From: a bacterium
GTDB lineage: Bacteria > Verrucomicrobiota > Verrucomicrobiia > Limisphaerales > J093
NCBI GenBank assembly: GCA_021823625.1
Contig: JAKANS010000059.1
Location: 1-32,104, forward strand
Direction: 5' to 3'
Length of the DNA: 32,104 nt
Part shown: positions 1 through 7,515 of the stretch, piece after piece
Position numbering within the stretch: the stretch's first letter is position 1
Layout of the letters: each line of letters opens with the position of its first letter
Translations under genes and position numbers: made by a program
Notes under the pieces: model-generated
Told to the model about the DNA's origin: nothing
Seen by the model: the letters and a program-made list of their open reading frames with translations, nothing else
Databases searched by the model: none

Positions 1-17
1 CGTGAAGCCGCAACAGG

Positions 18-92
18 AACCACGAATGAACACGAATGAACACCAAGCGGCCTCCGGTTCGGATTCGTGTCGATTCGTGTGCATTCGTGGTT
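18..92. repeat. Dispersed-type palindromic repeat (CACGAAT family)
   Basis: Two arms of about 29 nt face each other: the left (18-46) holds two copies of the 10-mer CACGAATGAA, and the right (62-92) is its near reverse complement with ATTCGTGT-type units ending in ATTCGTGGTT. The arms differ at only a few positions and the loop is GC-rich, so a cruciform or RNA hairpin is possible. It lies just beyond the stop codon of the minus-strand mannosyltransferase. I recall similar ATTCGTG-rich palindromes as dispersed repeats in PVC and other environmental genomes, but that is memory, not a search. Confidence 0.7.
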
Positions 93-110
93 GGGTTCAG
101 TGGTAGCCGT

Positions 111-1433
111 CTAACCGGCCCAGCGGAAGTTCACAAACCGCCAGACCAGGACAATATGCAGCGCCGCGAAGCCCGCCAGCAAGGCCCACTTCAGGCCAGG
201 GACGAGGGGCCAGGGGCGAGAGACGAGCGACGCGGGCGGTGCCGTATGGGTTGCGGGTGTCGGCTCGGTCTTGCGCTCTCTTCGCTCCGCGCCGAAAAAG
301 GCGCCCAATGCGATAAACACCGGAAACGCGCACGAGGCAAACCGCGTGTAACTCGTGAACGTCCCGCTCATCGCCGGCAGGATGCCCAGCCAATAGGTCC
401 AGACCAGCAATCCTTTGTCCAGCCGCCAGAGCACCGGCAGCGTGTAGAGCAGCACCACGAACACGCACCGGTCCAGCAGCGAGCCGGTGAACTCATGCCA
501 TTCCGTGGGGTTGAAGAACCCGACGACGAACTTGGGCACGTTCACCAGGTTCCACACTGAATGCACGCCCCAGGACTTTTGCGCGGCAAACCCCTCGAAC
601 GGATGGCCCGTCCAATGCCACATCAGGGCCAGATACACGCCCCAACCGATCACCGGCGCCGCCAGCAAGCGCCACACCCGGTAGCGCGAGGCTCCCCCCG
701 TTTCTTGGTAGGGCGAGGCTGCCGCCGAGCCGACCGCCGTCCCGGTGGGGCGAGACTCCGTCGAGCCCTGCAATTCCCCAGACCCGAGACCCCAGACCCT
801 GGATCCGATCCCCTCCCGCGCCGCCTCCCACCCGATGGGCAGCACGGCAAACACCCCCACTGCCCTTGTCAACGGCAGGAGGAGCGCCGCCCCCCACGCC
901 AGGCCCCAGCGCCGTTCCTCCAACCCCCACCAGAGCAACATCACCAGCAGGAAAAACAGACTCTCGCTGTACAGGAACTGGAAAAACAACGAGCCCGGAA
1001 ACACAACGAGGAACACCAACGCCCATCCCGCCACCGACTTGCCCCACCGCCGTCGCACCCGCTGGTAGAAAATCGCCCACGCCGCCAAGGAAAACAGGTT
1101 GCTCAGCACCAGCCCGGCGATCAAATGACTCCCGCCCGCCAGCGGCGCGCACCACCGTACCAGCAACGGCCAGAGGGGATAGAACGCGCAGGAGGGCACG
1201 TCGTGGTGATACCCCACCTCGCTCAAATACAGGTAGTGGGCGGCGTCCCAAGTCGCGAAGTGCGATGCGAACACGGGCGGACCGTTACGGGGCCATTGCA
1301 CAGTCACACGCCAAAACTGAGAAGAATCAAACGATGACCGTAAGTAGCAGTAAATTACACAAAGTGACAATACCAAGCACTTAGCAAGTACAGTCACATA
1401 CAATAAGTAGTGACTGTAAGGCTTCGGACACAC
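111..1433 (-). CDS. PIG-V/Gpi18-like mannosyltransferase (integral membrane)
   Basis: Polytopic membrane protein of 440 residues. An early luminal motif FATWDAAHYL, followed by YSESLFFLLVMLLWWG and a late TSYTRFASCAFPVF segment, matches the bacterial PIG-V/GT76 mannosyltransferases, which transfer mannose from a polyprenyl-phosphate donor on the outer side of the membrane. The start is a GTG with no clear Shine-Dalgarno; it is poorly determined. The first ~45 codons are AT-rich and use codons unlike the rest, which is strongly GC-rich, so the 5' end belongs compositionally to the adjacent AT-rich unit. About 40 residues in the middle (Gly/Ser/Arg-rich, encoded by 692-808) are low-complexity and correspond to a dispersed repeat inserted without breaking the frame. 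It lies 39 nt downstream of the 12-Cys gene on the same strand. Exact sugar acceptor is unknown. Confidence 0.75.
   Translation of the reverse strand: MCPKPYSHYLLYVTVLAKCLVLSLCVIYCYLRSSFDSSQFWRVTVQWPRNGPPVFASHFATWDAAHYLYLSEVGYHHDVPSCAFYPLWPLLVRWCAPLAGGSHLIAGLVLSNLFSLAAWAIFYQRVRRRWGKSVAGWALVFLVVFPGSLFFQFLYSESLFFLLVMLLWWGLEERRWGLAWGAALLLPLTRAVGVFAVLPIGWEAAREGIGSRVWGLGSGELQGSTESRPTGTAVGSAAASPYQETGGASRYRVWRLLAAPVIGWGVYLALMWHWTGHPFEGFAAQKSWGVHSVWNLVNVPKFVVGFFNPTEWHEFTGSLLDRCVFVVLLYTLPVLWRLDKGLLVWTYWLGILPAMSGTFTSYTRFASCAFPVFIALGAFFGAERRERKTEPTPATHTAPPASLVSRPWPLVPGLKWALLAGFAALHIVLVWRFVNFRWAG
692..808 (-). repeat. Dispersed repeat inserted in frame inside the mannosyltransferase
   Basis: Read on the minus strand, this block contains a period-7 run of GGTCTSG units (781-806) followed by three variants of a motif close to CGGAGNCTCGCCCTACC. 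The same motif recurs twice at 3836-3900 and once at 4379-4401. In the protein it becomes a Gly/Ser/Arg-rich stretch between two membrane segments, which families of this type do not need. I infer an inserted repetitive element that kept the reading frame. Confidence 0.65.
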
Positions 1434-1472
1434 GTCTTAAATGGTAGAAGGGCACATTAATACAACACCCAC

Positions 1473-1931
1473 TCAGTATGGATTACAGTATCCCATGTCA
1501 GTGGCGTACGGCTGCATAAAAGTAGACATATACCCGGCGCAATACCATGCTTTGGAGCAGATACCGATACCAGTACACTTTCCAATCCACTCCTCAAGGT
1601 ATGTATATCCAGATTCTTCGCACTTTCGATATGATGGTTCATAGCATGGCTGACACGTGCCAAATAAAGTAGCAATATCTCCTGTGCAATAATAGTAGCA
1701 CTGATAGCCGTGGCTATCAGTCGGCGTGGAGGGACCTTGTGGGCAAGGACCATATGGTGACACAATACACCGTACCCCCTCGGGTGCCTGAAAACATGCC
1801 CCAACTGCCGCAGCGGCTAACATCGTCCAAAGAATAGCTGTTACACCTAGAAGCAGGTGCGGATGTACGCGCCGTGTTCTGTTGCCCCATAATGAGGTAT
1901 GTCTACTGTTGTTCTCAATTCCAGCATTCAT
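1473..1931 (-). CDS. Cysteine-rich exported small protein (12 Cys), partner of MauE-like gene
   Basis: A 152-residue protein I cannot assign to a named family. Residues 1-22 are polar and basic, 24-44 form one hydrophobic segment (HLLLGVTAILWTMLAAAAVG), and all 12 cysteines (46, 55, 63, 78, 82, 93, 96, 104, 119, 125, 131, 149) lie after it, with many Tyr and Gly. This pattern suggests a secreted or membrane-anchored disulfide-rich protein. The ATG overlaps the stop of the upstream gene (ATGA), and AAGGAG sits 7-8 nt before it, so the start is well supported and translation is probably coupled. The neighbour is MauE/DoxX-like, a family tied to thiol-redox maturation, so I infer that the pair works in disulfide chemistry. 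An upstream in-frame ATG would add 27 residues but lacks this ribosome binding site. Composition is AT-richer than flanking genes, pointing to transfer. Confidence 0.7.
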   Translation of the reverse strand: MNAGIENNSRHTSLWGNRTRRVHPHLLLGVTAILWTMLAAAAVGACFQAPEGVRCIVSPYGPCPQGPSTPTDSHGYQCYYYCTGDIATLFGTCQPCYEPSYRKCEESGYTYLEEWIGKCTGIGICSKAWYCAGYMSTFMQPYATDMGYCNPY

Positions 1932-3448
1932 GATGATTTCTCCTTCCATAGCTTGTGTAGGTTTCGACTGCATAATATAAGGCTGAAAACAAATACGAGG
2001 GCAATCAACCATCGTACTACTACCATGCGGCTGTAAGCTTTGGGGTCGGAAAGCGCCGCCCGTTGCTTAGACAGTCTAGTGAAGACTGCTGAAGATGGCC
2101 ACTTGTTTGTAACCAATGCAGTGCGCAGGGGCCTCTGCGTATTTGTAAGTGCCTTATCAAGAATAAGTGTGTTTCCAATTAGCACGGGCATACCCGGGGC
2201 AAGAACACCGTTTTCAGTAGCGTTTGTCGTCGTGACGTGTATGACTGCAAGCGGCTCTTCGCCAAACGCAAGCTGTTGAAAACGGACGACCGCATGATAC
2301 GGTAGCATTAGGTTTGAAGCTGGAGCATTTGTCCAGTCTTCCACATTTAGCGACACTATTGCAGTAGCATTAGTGCCAAGAGTCTCAATTTTATCGGTGG
2401 TTCTAACTGCTTCAGGTAAATATGGGGGCCGAGACGAAAAGGTTACATCGGCATCTACATATTGTCTTCCTCCTGGTTCAAACGCAGGAATGGTCGATTC
2501 GCCAGATGATGATGATGGTTTTCCATTTTGTGGTACAAACAAATACCACAAGCTCATGAGATCGCGAGTTGCAGGGGGTGATTGTGGCATTTGTCCTGCC
2601 AACCTTTCCGCCTGTCCACGTGGTGTGTTTGAGTTCTCTGAGCGACCCTCTTGCGGTACCGCATAATAGAAGTAGAGGTTGGCTCCGTCTGATGACAGCT
2701 CGATATATGTTGGAGGGACAATGGGGATGCCGCCCAATGTAGTTGCGAAATGTCCATAGGCGGGCGTTAGACGAATGGACCATTGTTTGTTGCTAATACT
2801 AGCGCGAAATGACCACGTTTGCATATAGGAAGTGTGTGATCCTTTAGCAATAGGATAGCTAGCCTCAAGAATCCCCTCAGTCTGATATACCCAACGAGTA
2901 ATGCGCGCATCATCAGCGTTGGTCTCCGGGAACGCGAAAAAGCAAACAACGCAGATCAAAATGTGGCGAGTCAAAGTAAAGAATCTTTTCGCCGCAGTGC
3001 GGCAAACTATGTAAGCAGAATAGGTCCACGCAGGTAAGGCTAGGTATAGTAGTAAGGCAATTGTAAACACATTGGTGATATGCGAACCTATTAGAGTTGT
3101 GGACAATGACCCCAAACACTGACAATGAGCACCAAGTAGTAGCAACCCATAGCGGTAAAGAAAAAAAAGAAGTGTTATGGCGCAAAGCTGTGTTAAGCAC
3201 ATCAGTGTATCGTCAATTCTCAGCCAGATTGAAAGAGCGGCTATTAGCTCTAGGAGTGTAGCGAGTAAGAGCACTCGGCGCGCAGTCATGAATGGCATTA
3301 CGGGATCCGGGCCAGCCAGAGTTATCACCTCTGAGGTAATGTATGCGAATTTTAACAATGCGGTGATTGTAAGAATAACTGCACAACTAAGCAAATACGA
3401 ACGCACGACGACGTGTGGTTTCATGCTGCTAGGTGTTAGTGGGTGCAT
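1928..3448 (-). CDS. MauE/DoxX-like redox membrane protein with large extracytoplasmic domain
   Basis: 506 residues. The N-terminal ~175 residues contain about five hydrophobic segments and the short motif CQCLG (Cys109, Cys111), resembling the CxCxG signature of MauE-type proteins, a family needed for disulfide formation in methylamine dehydrogenase maturation and related to DoxX/VKOR-type membrane oxidoreductases. Residues ~180-470 form a soluble, presumably periplasmic part rich in Thr, Pro and Asn that I do not recognise. A final membrane segment (~476-495) and a short basic tail end the protein. It overlaps the 12-Cys gene by 4 nt. The start at 3448 has no clear ribosome binding site; an alternative ATG lies eight codons later. 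Base composition is much lower in G+C than in surrounding genes. The MauE assignment covers the N-terminal part only. Confidence 0.65.
   Translation of the reverse strand: MHPLTPSSMKPHVVVRSYLLSCAVILTITALLKFAYITSEVITLAGPDPVMPFMTARRVLLLATLLELIAALSIWLRIDDTLMCLTQLCAITLLFFLYRYGLLLLGAHCQCLGSLSTTLIGSHITNVFTIALLLYLALPAWTYSAYIVCRTAAKRFFTLTRHILICVVCFFAFPETNADDARITRWVYQTEGILEASYPIAKGSHTSYMQTWSFRASISNKQWSIRLTPAYGHFATTLGGIPIVPPTYIELSSDGANLYFYYAVPQEGRSENSNTPRGQAERLAGQMPQSPPATRDLMSLWYLFVPQNGKPSSSSGESTIPAFEPGGRQYVDADVTFSSRPPYLPEAVRTTDKIETLGTNATAIVSLNVEDWTNAPASNLMLPYHAVVRFQQLAFGEEPLAVIHVTTTNATENGVLAPGMPVLIGNTLILDKALTNTQRPLRTALVTNKWPSSAVFTRLSKQRAALSDPKAYSRMVVVRWLIALVFVFSLILCSRNLHKLWKEKSS
1939..1945 (-). promoter_or_regulatory. 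Ribosome binding site of the 12-Cys gene
   Basis: On the minus strand the sequence AAGGAGA lies 7 nt upstream of the ATG at 1931-1929, inside the last codons of the MauE-like gene. It decides in favour of this start over the in-frame ATG 27 codons upstream. Confidence 0.65.
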
Positions 3449-3530
3449 TCATGAGTCAGCTGAAGCAAGTCCTTTGCAGGCTCCTACACAAGGCTTTGTG
3501 TGCTCTTATTTTCAGCTTTCCAGGCGAATC

Positions 3531-3735
3531 TTATCGTCCCATGACGGCGATGCTGGCCGGCTCGCTCCATTGGCCGGCGGGCTGGTCGTCCACGAGGTAG
3601 ATCGCCCGGTATTTCCAGACCGCGCTCTGACCCGCGGGCGGCAGCGGCGCGGTATCCAGGTAGTCCGGCACGGTGTCGGTAGTGAGGAACGGCCAATTCT
3701 GACTGCCTTGCACCGGGCCGACCCGCAGTTCGCCC
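3531..3735 (-). pseudogene. C-terminal remnant of a verrucomicrobial exported protein
   Basis: The last ~65 codons before a stop at 3531 read as a coherent protein end (…[15 protein letters not shown]…, [24 protein letters not shown]). I associate this type of tail with hypothetical proteins of this phylum. The open frame continues to 4424 but upstream of about 3735 it crosses the dispersed repeat, a (VQP)n stretch from the 9-bp minisatellite and palindromes, with no sensible protein or start. I therefore call a remnant rather than a gene. It lies 82 nt upstream of the MauE-like gene on the same strand. Confidence 0.5.
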
Positions 3736-3835
3736 CTACCCGGTTCGGGGTGCGCAAAACGTTGGATTGGCTGCGCAGGCGGCGGGGTTTCGGACGAGCC
3801 GCCCGCCGAAACGCAGAGGTGGCCCGTGCCCGACT

Positions 3836-3930
3836 TCGCGGGGACGCTTGCTCTACCATTGGGGTATTGGCGTGGCTCGACGGAGTTGCGCCCCACCGGG
3901 GTCGGGGCTGGGCTTTCGGGTCTGGGGACT
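3836..3930 (+). repeat. Dispersed repeat, second copy
   Basis: Contains GCGGGGACGCTTGCTCTACC and, 15 nt later, GACGGAGTTGCGCCCCACC, followed by TCGGGTCTGGGGACTGG. The same ingredients, on the opposite strand and in the other order, form the insertion in the mannosyltransferase (692-808). It lies inside the remnant gene region. Confidence 0.6.
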
Positions 3931-4058
3931 GGCAAGTGACAAACCTCGACGGCCTCGGGCCGCGACCGCGCGGCCGGGGCGTTGGCCGCCGCGCAGCTTC
4001 CCCTGATCCCCGTCTGGTTGTCGTAACCTGTCATCTTCCACTTCCCGTCTGTCCAACG

Positions 4059-4164
4059 CTGGACTGGCTGGACTGGCTGGACTGGCTGGACTGGCTGGAC
4101 TGGCTGGACTGGCTGGACTGGCTGGACTGGCTGGACTGGCTGGACTGGCTGGACTGGCTGGACT
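4059..4164. repeat. 9-bp minisatellite, about 11.8 copies
   Basis: Near-perfect tandem array of CTGGACTGG. Because 9 is a multiple of 3, every frame stays open: one plus-strand frame gives (Leu-Asp-Trp)n and one minus-strand frame gives (Val-Gln-Pro)n. There are no spacers, so it is not a CRISPR array. Copy number is likely to vary by slippage. Confidence 0.95.
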
Positions 4165-4254
4165 TTCTTAGAAACCCCGTCACGTGTCAAACACTTTTTT
4201 TGAGAATTTTCTTTTCGTGAGTGGCGGCCGCTGCAATCGAGCGATGCCCCCCTC

Positions 4255-4501
4255 AGTCGATGGCCGGTTGAGCGGGGGCAACCCCGCCGGGGTTGCCGCT
4301 CGGCTGGGCAATCGCGGTGCCGGGGCAACGGCACCCTGCCGGGTCGGGCGCGGGGCGCGGTCATCGCGGCTTGGGTTCGACTCGCGGGGACGCTCGCCTT
4401 ACCGACCGGAGCGCCGACTTCCAAGTCGGCTTAAGCCGCTGGTCAGTCGCGCGGCGAAGTCTTTGTTAGCCGCATCGTCGTAAGCCGGTTGGGAAACCGG
4501 C
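4255..4501. repeat. Cluster of palindromes in a gene-free stretch
   Basis: The stretch 4180-4640 holds no recognisable gene. It contains at least four hairpins: 4269-4300 (GAGCGG…CAACCCC with a 3-nt bulge), GGTGCCG/CGGCACC about 30 nt later, a perfect 8-bp pair GCCGACTT/AAGTCGGC at 4413-4430 with a 2-nt loop, and GCCGGTT/AACCGGC at 4484-4501. Another copy of the CTCGCCTTACC motif sits at 4379-4401. This looks like a landing place for REP/MITE-like elements. Confidence 0.65.
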
Positions 4502-4640
4502 GCGCCGCATCAGGGATCGTCGTCGCGGGATGCGCGTGTGGGCAATGGAGTTGTCTCGGCGGATCTAAACTCCAGGGCTCCGGCCAAAAGCCGGGCCGCT
4601 CCTAGATGGGCGTCCGCTGGACCTCGGCCGTCGCCATCAG

Positions 4641-4997
4641 GTGAACCCCACGAACGGCGTTTTCCACTGGACACCCACCTGTGATCAGGCCACCACCATA
4701 AACACGATCACCGTCTGGGTCACGGACAGCGGCCAGACGAGCCTGATGGACGCGGTAAGCTTCACAGTCGTCGTGCGCGAGTGCGGTCAGCCGACACTGG
4801 GCTTGGAAGTCACCGAAGCCGGTTTGGCGCTGACTTGGCCCGTGACCGCGTCTGGGTTCGCGCTGGAGCAAACCGAGGATTTGACACCGCCGGCGCAATG
4901 GATGCGGGTCCCTGAAACGCCAAACGTTGTTGGAAATCAGTTCCGACTGCCCATCGCTCCAACGAACGCAACCGTTTTCTATCGACTGGTGCGGTAG
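4641..4997 (+). pseudogene. 3' fragment of an Ig-like/cadherin-like surface protein gene
   Basis: 118 codons. It opens in the middle of a bacterial Ig/putative-Ig type repeat (NPTNGVFHWTPT…, a recurrent phrase of He_PIG-like domains) and ends with a C-terminal domain ([16 protein letters not shown]… to ATVFYRLVR) common at the ends of exported verrucomicrobial proteins. There is no start signal or export signal; the GTG at 4641 is only the first possible start. I infer the tail of a larger secreted protein whose 5' part was lost. Confidence 0.6.
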
Positions 4998-5016
4998 ATT
5001 CGGCCTCAGCACTTCA

Positions 5017-5172
5017 GGATCGCGGCATTCTGGGACTTCCTGCTACGGGGCCGACCTGCGGGTGATTCAGGAATTGCTCGGCCACGCGAACCTCGGCACC
5101 ACCGAGGTGTACACCCACGTCGCCGGCGAGCGATTGCGCGAGGTGCACCGCAAGTACCATCCGCGGAGCTGA
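5017..5172 (+). pseudogene. XerC/XerD-type tyrosine recombinase C-terminal remnant
   Basis: Residues [14 protein letters not shown] followed by [20 protein letters not shown] match the C-terminal box of XerC/XerD, including the LGHA histidine and the catalytic tyrosine in VYTHV. Immediately upstream, [10 protein letters not shown] is a shortened and corrupted version of the usual LRHSFATHLL segment, and no catalytic arginine region exists further upstream. This is a decayed fragment; the intact xer genes must lie elsewhere. Confidence 0.75.
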
Positions 5173-5337
5173 CGCGCTGGCGGGCTTGCGGTGCGGCCGG
5201 AAGTCAGGCTACACGGCTGCCGACGCCACGAGACTGCCGGGCGTTCCCGCTTGCCCGGTGCGGGCGCCTTGGCCAGTCTCCGCCGCGCCTGCCGGAAGAA
5301 CGGCGGTTGGATGCGATTTGGGAACGTGCTTTCGACA

Positions 5338-5826
5338 ATGAGTGACGTGCTTTGGTTTGTGGCCCATACGCGGCCACGCTGCGAAAAGAAACTGGTTGGG
5401 TTTTGCGAGCGGGAAGGATTCTCCACCACGCTGCCGCTGTACCGCAGCGTGAAGAAGTACCGCGGCAAAACGCAGGTCTTTCACAAGCCCCTGTTTCCCG
5501 GCTACGTGTTCTTGCAGATCGCGACCGACCAGCGACAGAAGGTTTTCCAAAGCGACTACGTGGCGAATCTGCTCGAAGTCGTGGACCAGGTGGAGTTCGC
5601 CCAGCAACTCGAAGACATCCTGTTCACGCTCGAACAGGAGGTCGATGTGCGCCTCGCCCCGACCATCGGCCCCGGCGTGAAGGTGCGGATCAAGTCCGGT
5701 CCACTGCAAGGTATCGAGGGTTGGGTAGAAAGCCGCAAGGGCATGGTGGAAGTGCTCCTGCGCCTGGACTTCATCGGCCAGGCCGCGGCGGTCAAGATGG
5801 ATGCGACCATCCTCGAATTGATCTGA
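5338..5826 (+). CDS. NusG/RfaH-family transcription antiterminator
   Basis: 162 residues. The N-terminal WFVAHTRPRCEKKL is the NGN-domain signature of NusG, RfaH and UpxY-like proteins, followed by the typical FPGYVFLQ motif; the C-terminal half (GPGVKVRIKSGPLQGIEGWV) is a KOW domain. Such paralogues bind RNA polymerase and suppress pausing or termination, often for polysaccharide operons. The ATG at 5338 was chosen because the NGN motif begins directly after it; the open frame extends further upstream without sense. Housekeeping nusG normally sits beside secE/rplK, which are absent here, so a specialised paralogue is more likely. No polysaccharide operon follows directly. Confidence 0.85.
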   Translation: MSDVLWFVAHTRPRCEKKLVGFCEREGFSTTLPLYRSVKKYRGKTQVFHKPLFPGYVFLQIATDQRQKVFQSDYVANLLEVVDQVEFAQQLEDILFTLEQEVDVRLAPTIGPGVKVRIKSGPLQGIEGWVESRKGMVEVLLRLDFIGQAAAVKMDATILELI

Positions 5827-5975
5827 CGCGCGCGCGGCAGGTCAAGTGCTGCGCTCGCGGCCGGCTTAATCCAGCGATTCTGTCGGCCGACCAGCCCAAC
5901 CCGGCATGTGAACGAGACCGCTCGCGGATCGTGGCGACACCTTCCGGTCCGGCCGACGCGCATTTCAGCCTCCAA

Positions 5976-6005
5976 GTCACGGCGCGTCCAAGGCGCGACT
6001 TTTTT
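5976..6005 (+). terminator. Possible rho-independent terminator after the NusG paralogue
   Basis: A short GC-rich stem (GCGC at 5982-5985 with GCGC at 5993-5996, extendable with mismatches) is followed directly by six T residues at 6000-6005. The stem is weak, so this is tentative. It lies 150 nt after the stop and upstream of the sigma-factor gene. Confidence 0.3.
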
Positions 6006-6078
6006 GCATGAATTGCGAGCCGGCTTCGACTAAAGGTTGAAATGGGAAAAGCCGGGCGGTGCCCCGGCGAGTCGGATC

Positions 6079-7515
6079 ATGGAAGCGATTGACAGCCTTT
6101 TGATGCAACGGTTCCTGGGCCGCGGCGACTCGGAAGCTCTGGCCACCATCATGGACCGCTATGCCGACATGGTTTACAGCACCTGCCGGCGGGTGCTGGG
6201 CGACGAGAGCCAGGCCGCCGACGTCGTGCAGGAAACTTTCTTCCAGTTTGTCCAGCACGCCCACCGCATCACCGGATCGCTGGGCAGTTGGCTGCACCAA
6301 GTCGCCACCCGCCGCGCGGTGGACCTCGTCCGGCAGAACGCCTCCCGCCGACGCCGGGAAGAAGCGTACGCCGCGGGCGTCTCCCGCGAGCCGGACACTT
6401 GGGAGGCGGTGGAGCCGCAGGTGGACGAAGCCTTGGAGGACATGCCGCACGAACTGCGCGAAGTCCTCGTCCGGCATTACCTCCAGCGGCAGAGCATGAC
6501 CGAAATCGCTGAAGCGAACGGTGTGTCGCAATCTACAATCTCCCGGCGCATCGCCGCGGGCCTGGAACTGCTGCGCGAAAAGCTCCGCGCCCGCGATGTG
6601 GTGGTGGGCGCGGGCGCGCTCGGGGCCATGCTGGCGGCAAGCGCCCAGGCCGCGCCCGCGCCAGTACTGCACGGGCTGGGCAAAGTCGTCCTCGCCGCCG
6701 CAGCCTCGGACGCTCTGCCCGAAACGGCGGCAACCACCGCGCCCGTGTTGGGTACCTTGGTGAAAGCCGCGATGGCGGCGGCAGTCATCGTGGCCGTGGT
6801 GGCCGGTGGGATGGCCTTGTTTCCGCAAGCCGACCGGGTGCGCCGCGCGAAGCCGGCCCAGCCGGCACATGCCGTTGCCACACCCGCAGTGGCGAATCAG
6901 CAAGACGCCGGCGACGATACGAATGCCTCCGCGTCACCCGCGCAGTCCATTTCCGTGGTGTCGTCGCAACCGGCGTTGCCTGGTCCGCTGCCTGCGACTT
7001 CAACGCCGGGAATCGGTCCGTTCGGCGCTTGGCTGCCGGGGACCGCGGGTCAGGCCCTGAGCGGGGGAACGGCCAGTTTCGGCAGCGGCGGGGGGACGTA
7101 CGCCGGCGCGCGTTTCGGCGGCGGAGGCAGTGTGGGTGGTTTTGGCGGCGGGGGCGGCTCCGCCGGTGGGGGTGGCGGAGCGGTGGTTGTCCCGGGCCAG
7201 CCACCCTCGTTCGCCGGCGGAACGGGCACGGCTCAACGGGCAACACCGCCGCCCGTTCCGTGGCACAGGCTGGCGAGTTTTCGCGCCCAGGGTGGGAGCG
7301 GTGGGGGGATGATGGGCGGCGGCGGGTTGGGTGGCGGTGGCTATGGCGGTGGTGGCCACCTGGTTAACGGCAAGTGGGTTCTTGCCCCGCCGGCACCCGC
7401 TTACTACAGCTTTCGTCGAAGCATATCTTTCACGAATGGCACGAGGGGTTATTCCATTTCCACTTATTCCACCGGTGTGGTGCAAAACGCAACGCATCCC
7501 CCCTTTGATCCTTGA
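6079..7515 (+). CDS. ECF sigma factor with transmembrane segment and glycine-rich C-terminal tail
   Basis: 478 residues. Residues 1-170 are a complete ECF sigma factor: region 2 (DYxDMVYS-like helix, ADVVQETFFQFV at ~47-58) and region 4 with a helix-turn-helix (MTEIAEANGVSQSTISRRI at ~140-158). Usual ECF factors stop here. This one continues with an Ala-rich linker, one transmembrane helix (~228-247, AAMAAAVIVAVVAGGMALF) and ~230 residues rich in Pro, Ser and then Gly (long GGGG runs at ~320-440). The ATG at 6079 precedes the conserved region; a TTG 14 codons upstream is less likely. Such membrane-tethered ECF factors occur in Planctomycetes and Verrucomicrobia; I infer that the tail may be extracytoplasmic and that the sigma domain may be released or controlled by it. 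No separate anti-sigma gene is adjacent. Confidence 0.85.
   Translation: MEAIDSLLMQRFLGRGDSEALATIMDRYADMVYSTCRRVLGDESQAADVVQETFFQFVQHAHRITGSLGSWLHQVATRRAVDLVRQNASRRRREEAYAAGVSREPDTWEAVEPQVDEALEDMPHELREVLVRHYLQRQSMTEIAEANGVSQSTISRRIAAGLELLREKLRARDVVVGAGALGAMLAASAQAAPAPVLHGLGKVVLAAAASDALPETAATTAPVLGTLVKAAMAAAVIVAVVAGGMALFPQADRVRRAKPAQPAHAVATPAVANQQDAGDDTNASASPAQSISVVSSQPALPGPLPATSTPGIGPFGAWLPGTAGQALSGGTASFGSGGGTYAGARFGGGGSVGGFGGGGGSAGGGGGAVVVPGQPPSFAGGTGTAQRATPPPVPWHRLASFRAQGGSGGGMMGGGGLGGGGYGGGGHLVNGKWVLAPPAPAYYSFRRSISFTNGTRGYSISTYSTGVVQNATHPPFDP

Noticed and set aside
4059..4164. Possible CRISPR array
   Set aside because: The repeat unit is 9 bp, uninterrupted, with no spacers and no cas genes nearby.
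3177..4220. 347-codon plus-strand frame through the minisatellite
   Set aside because: It crosses the acquired minus-strand gene start, a dispersed repeat and the (LDW)n array; openness comes from repeat structure.
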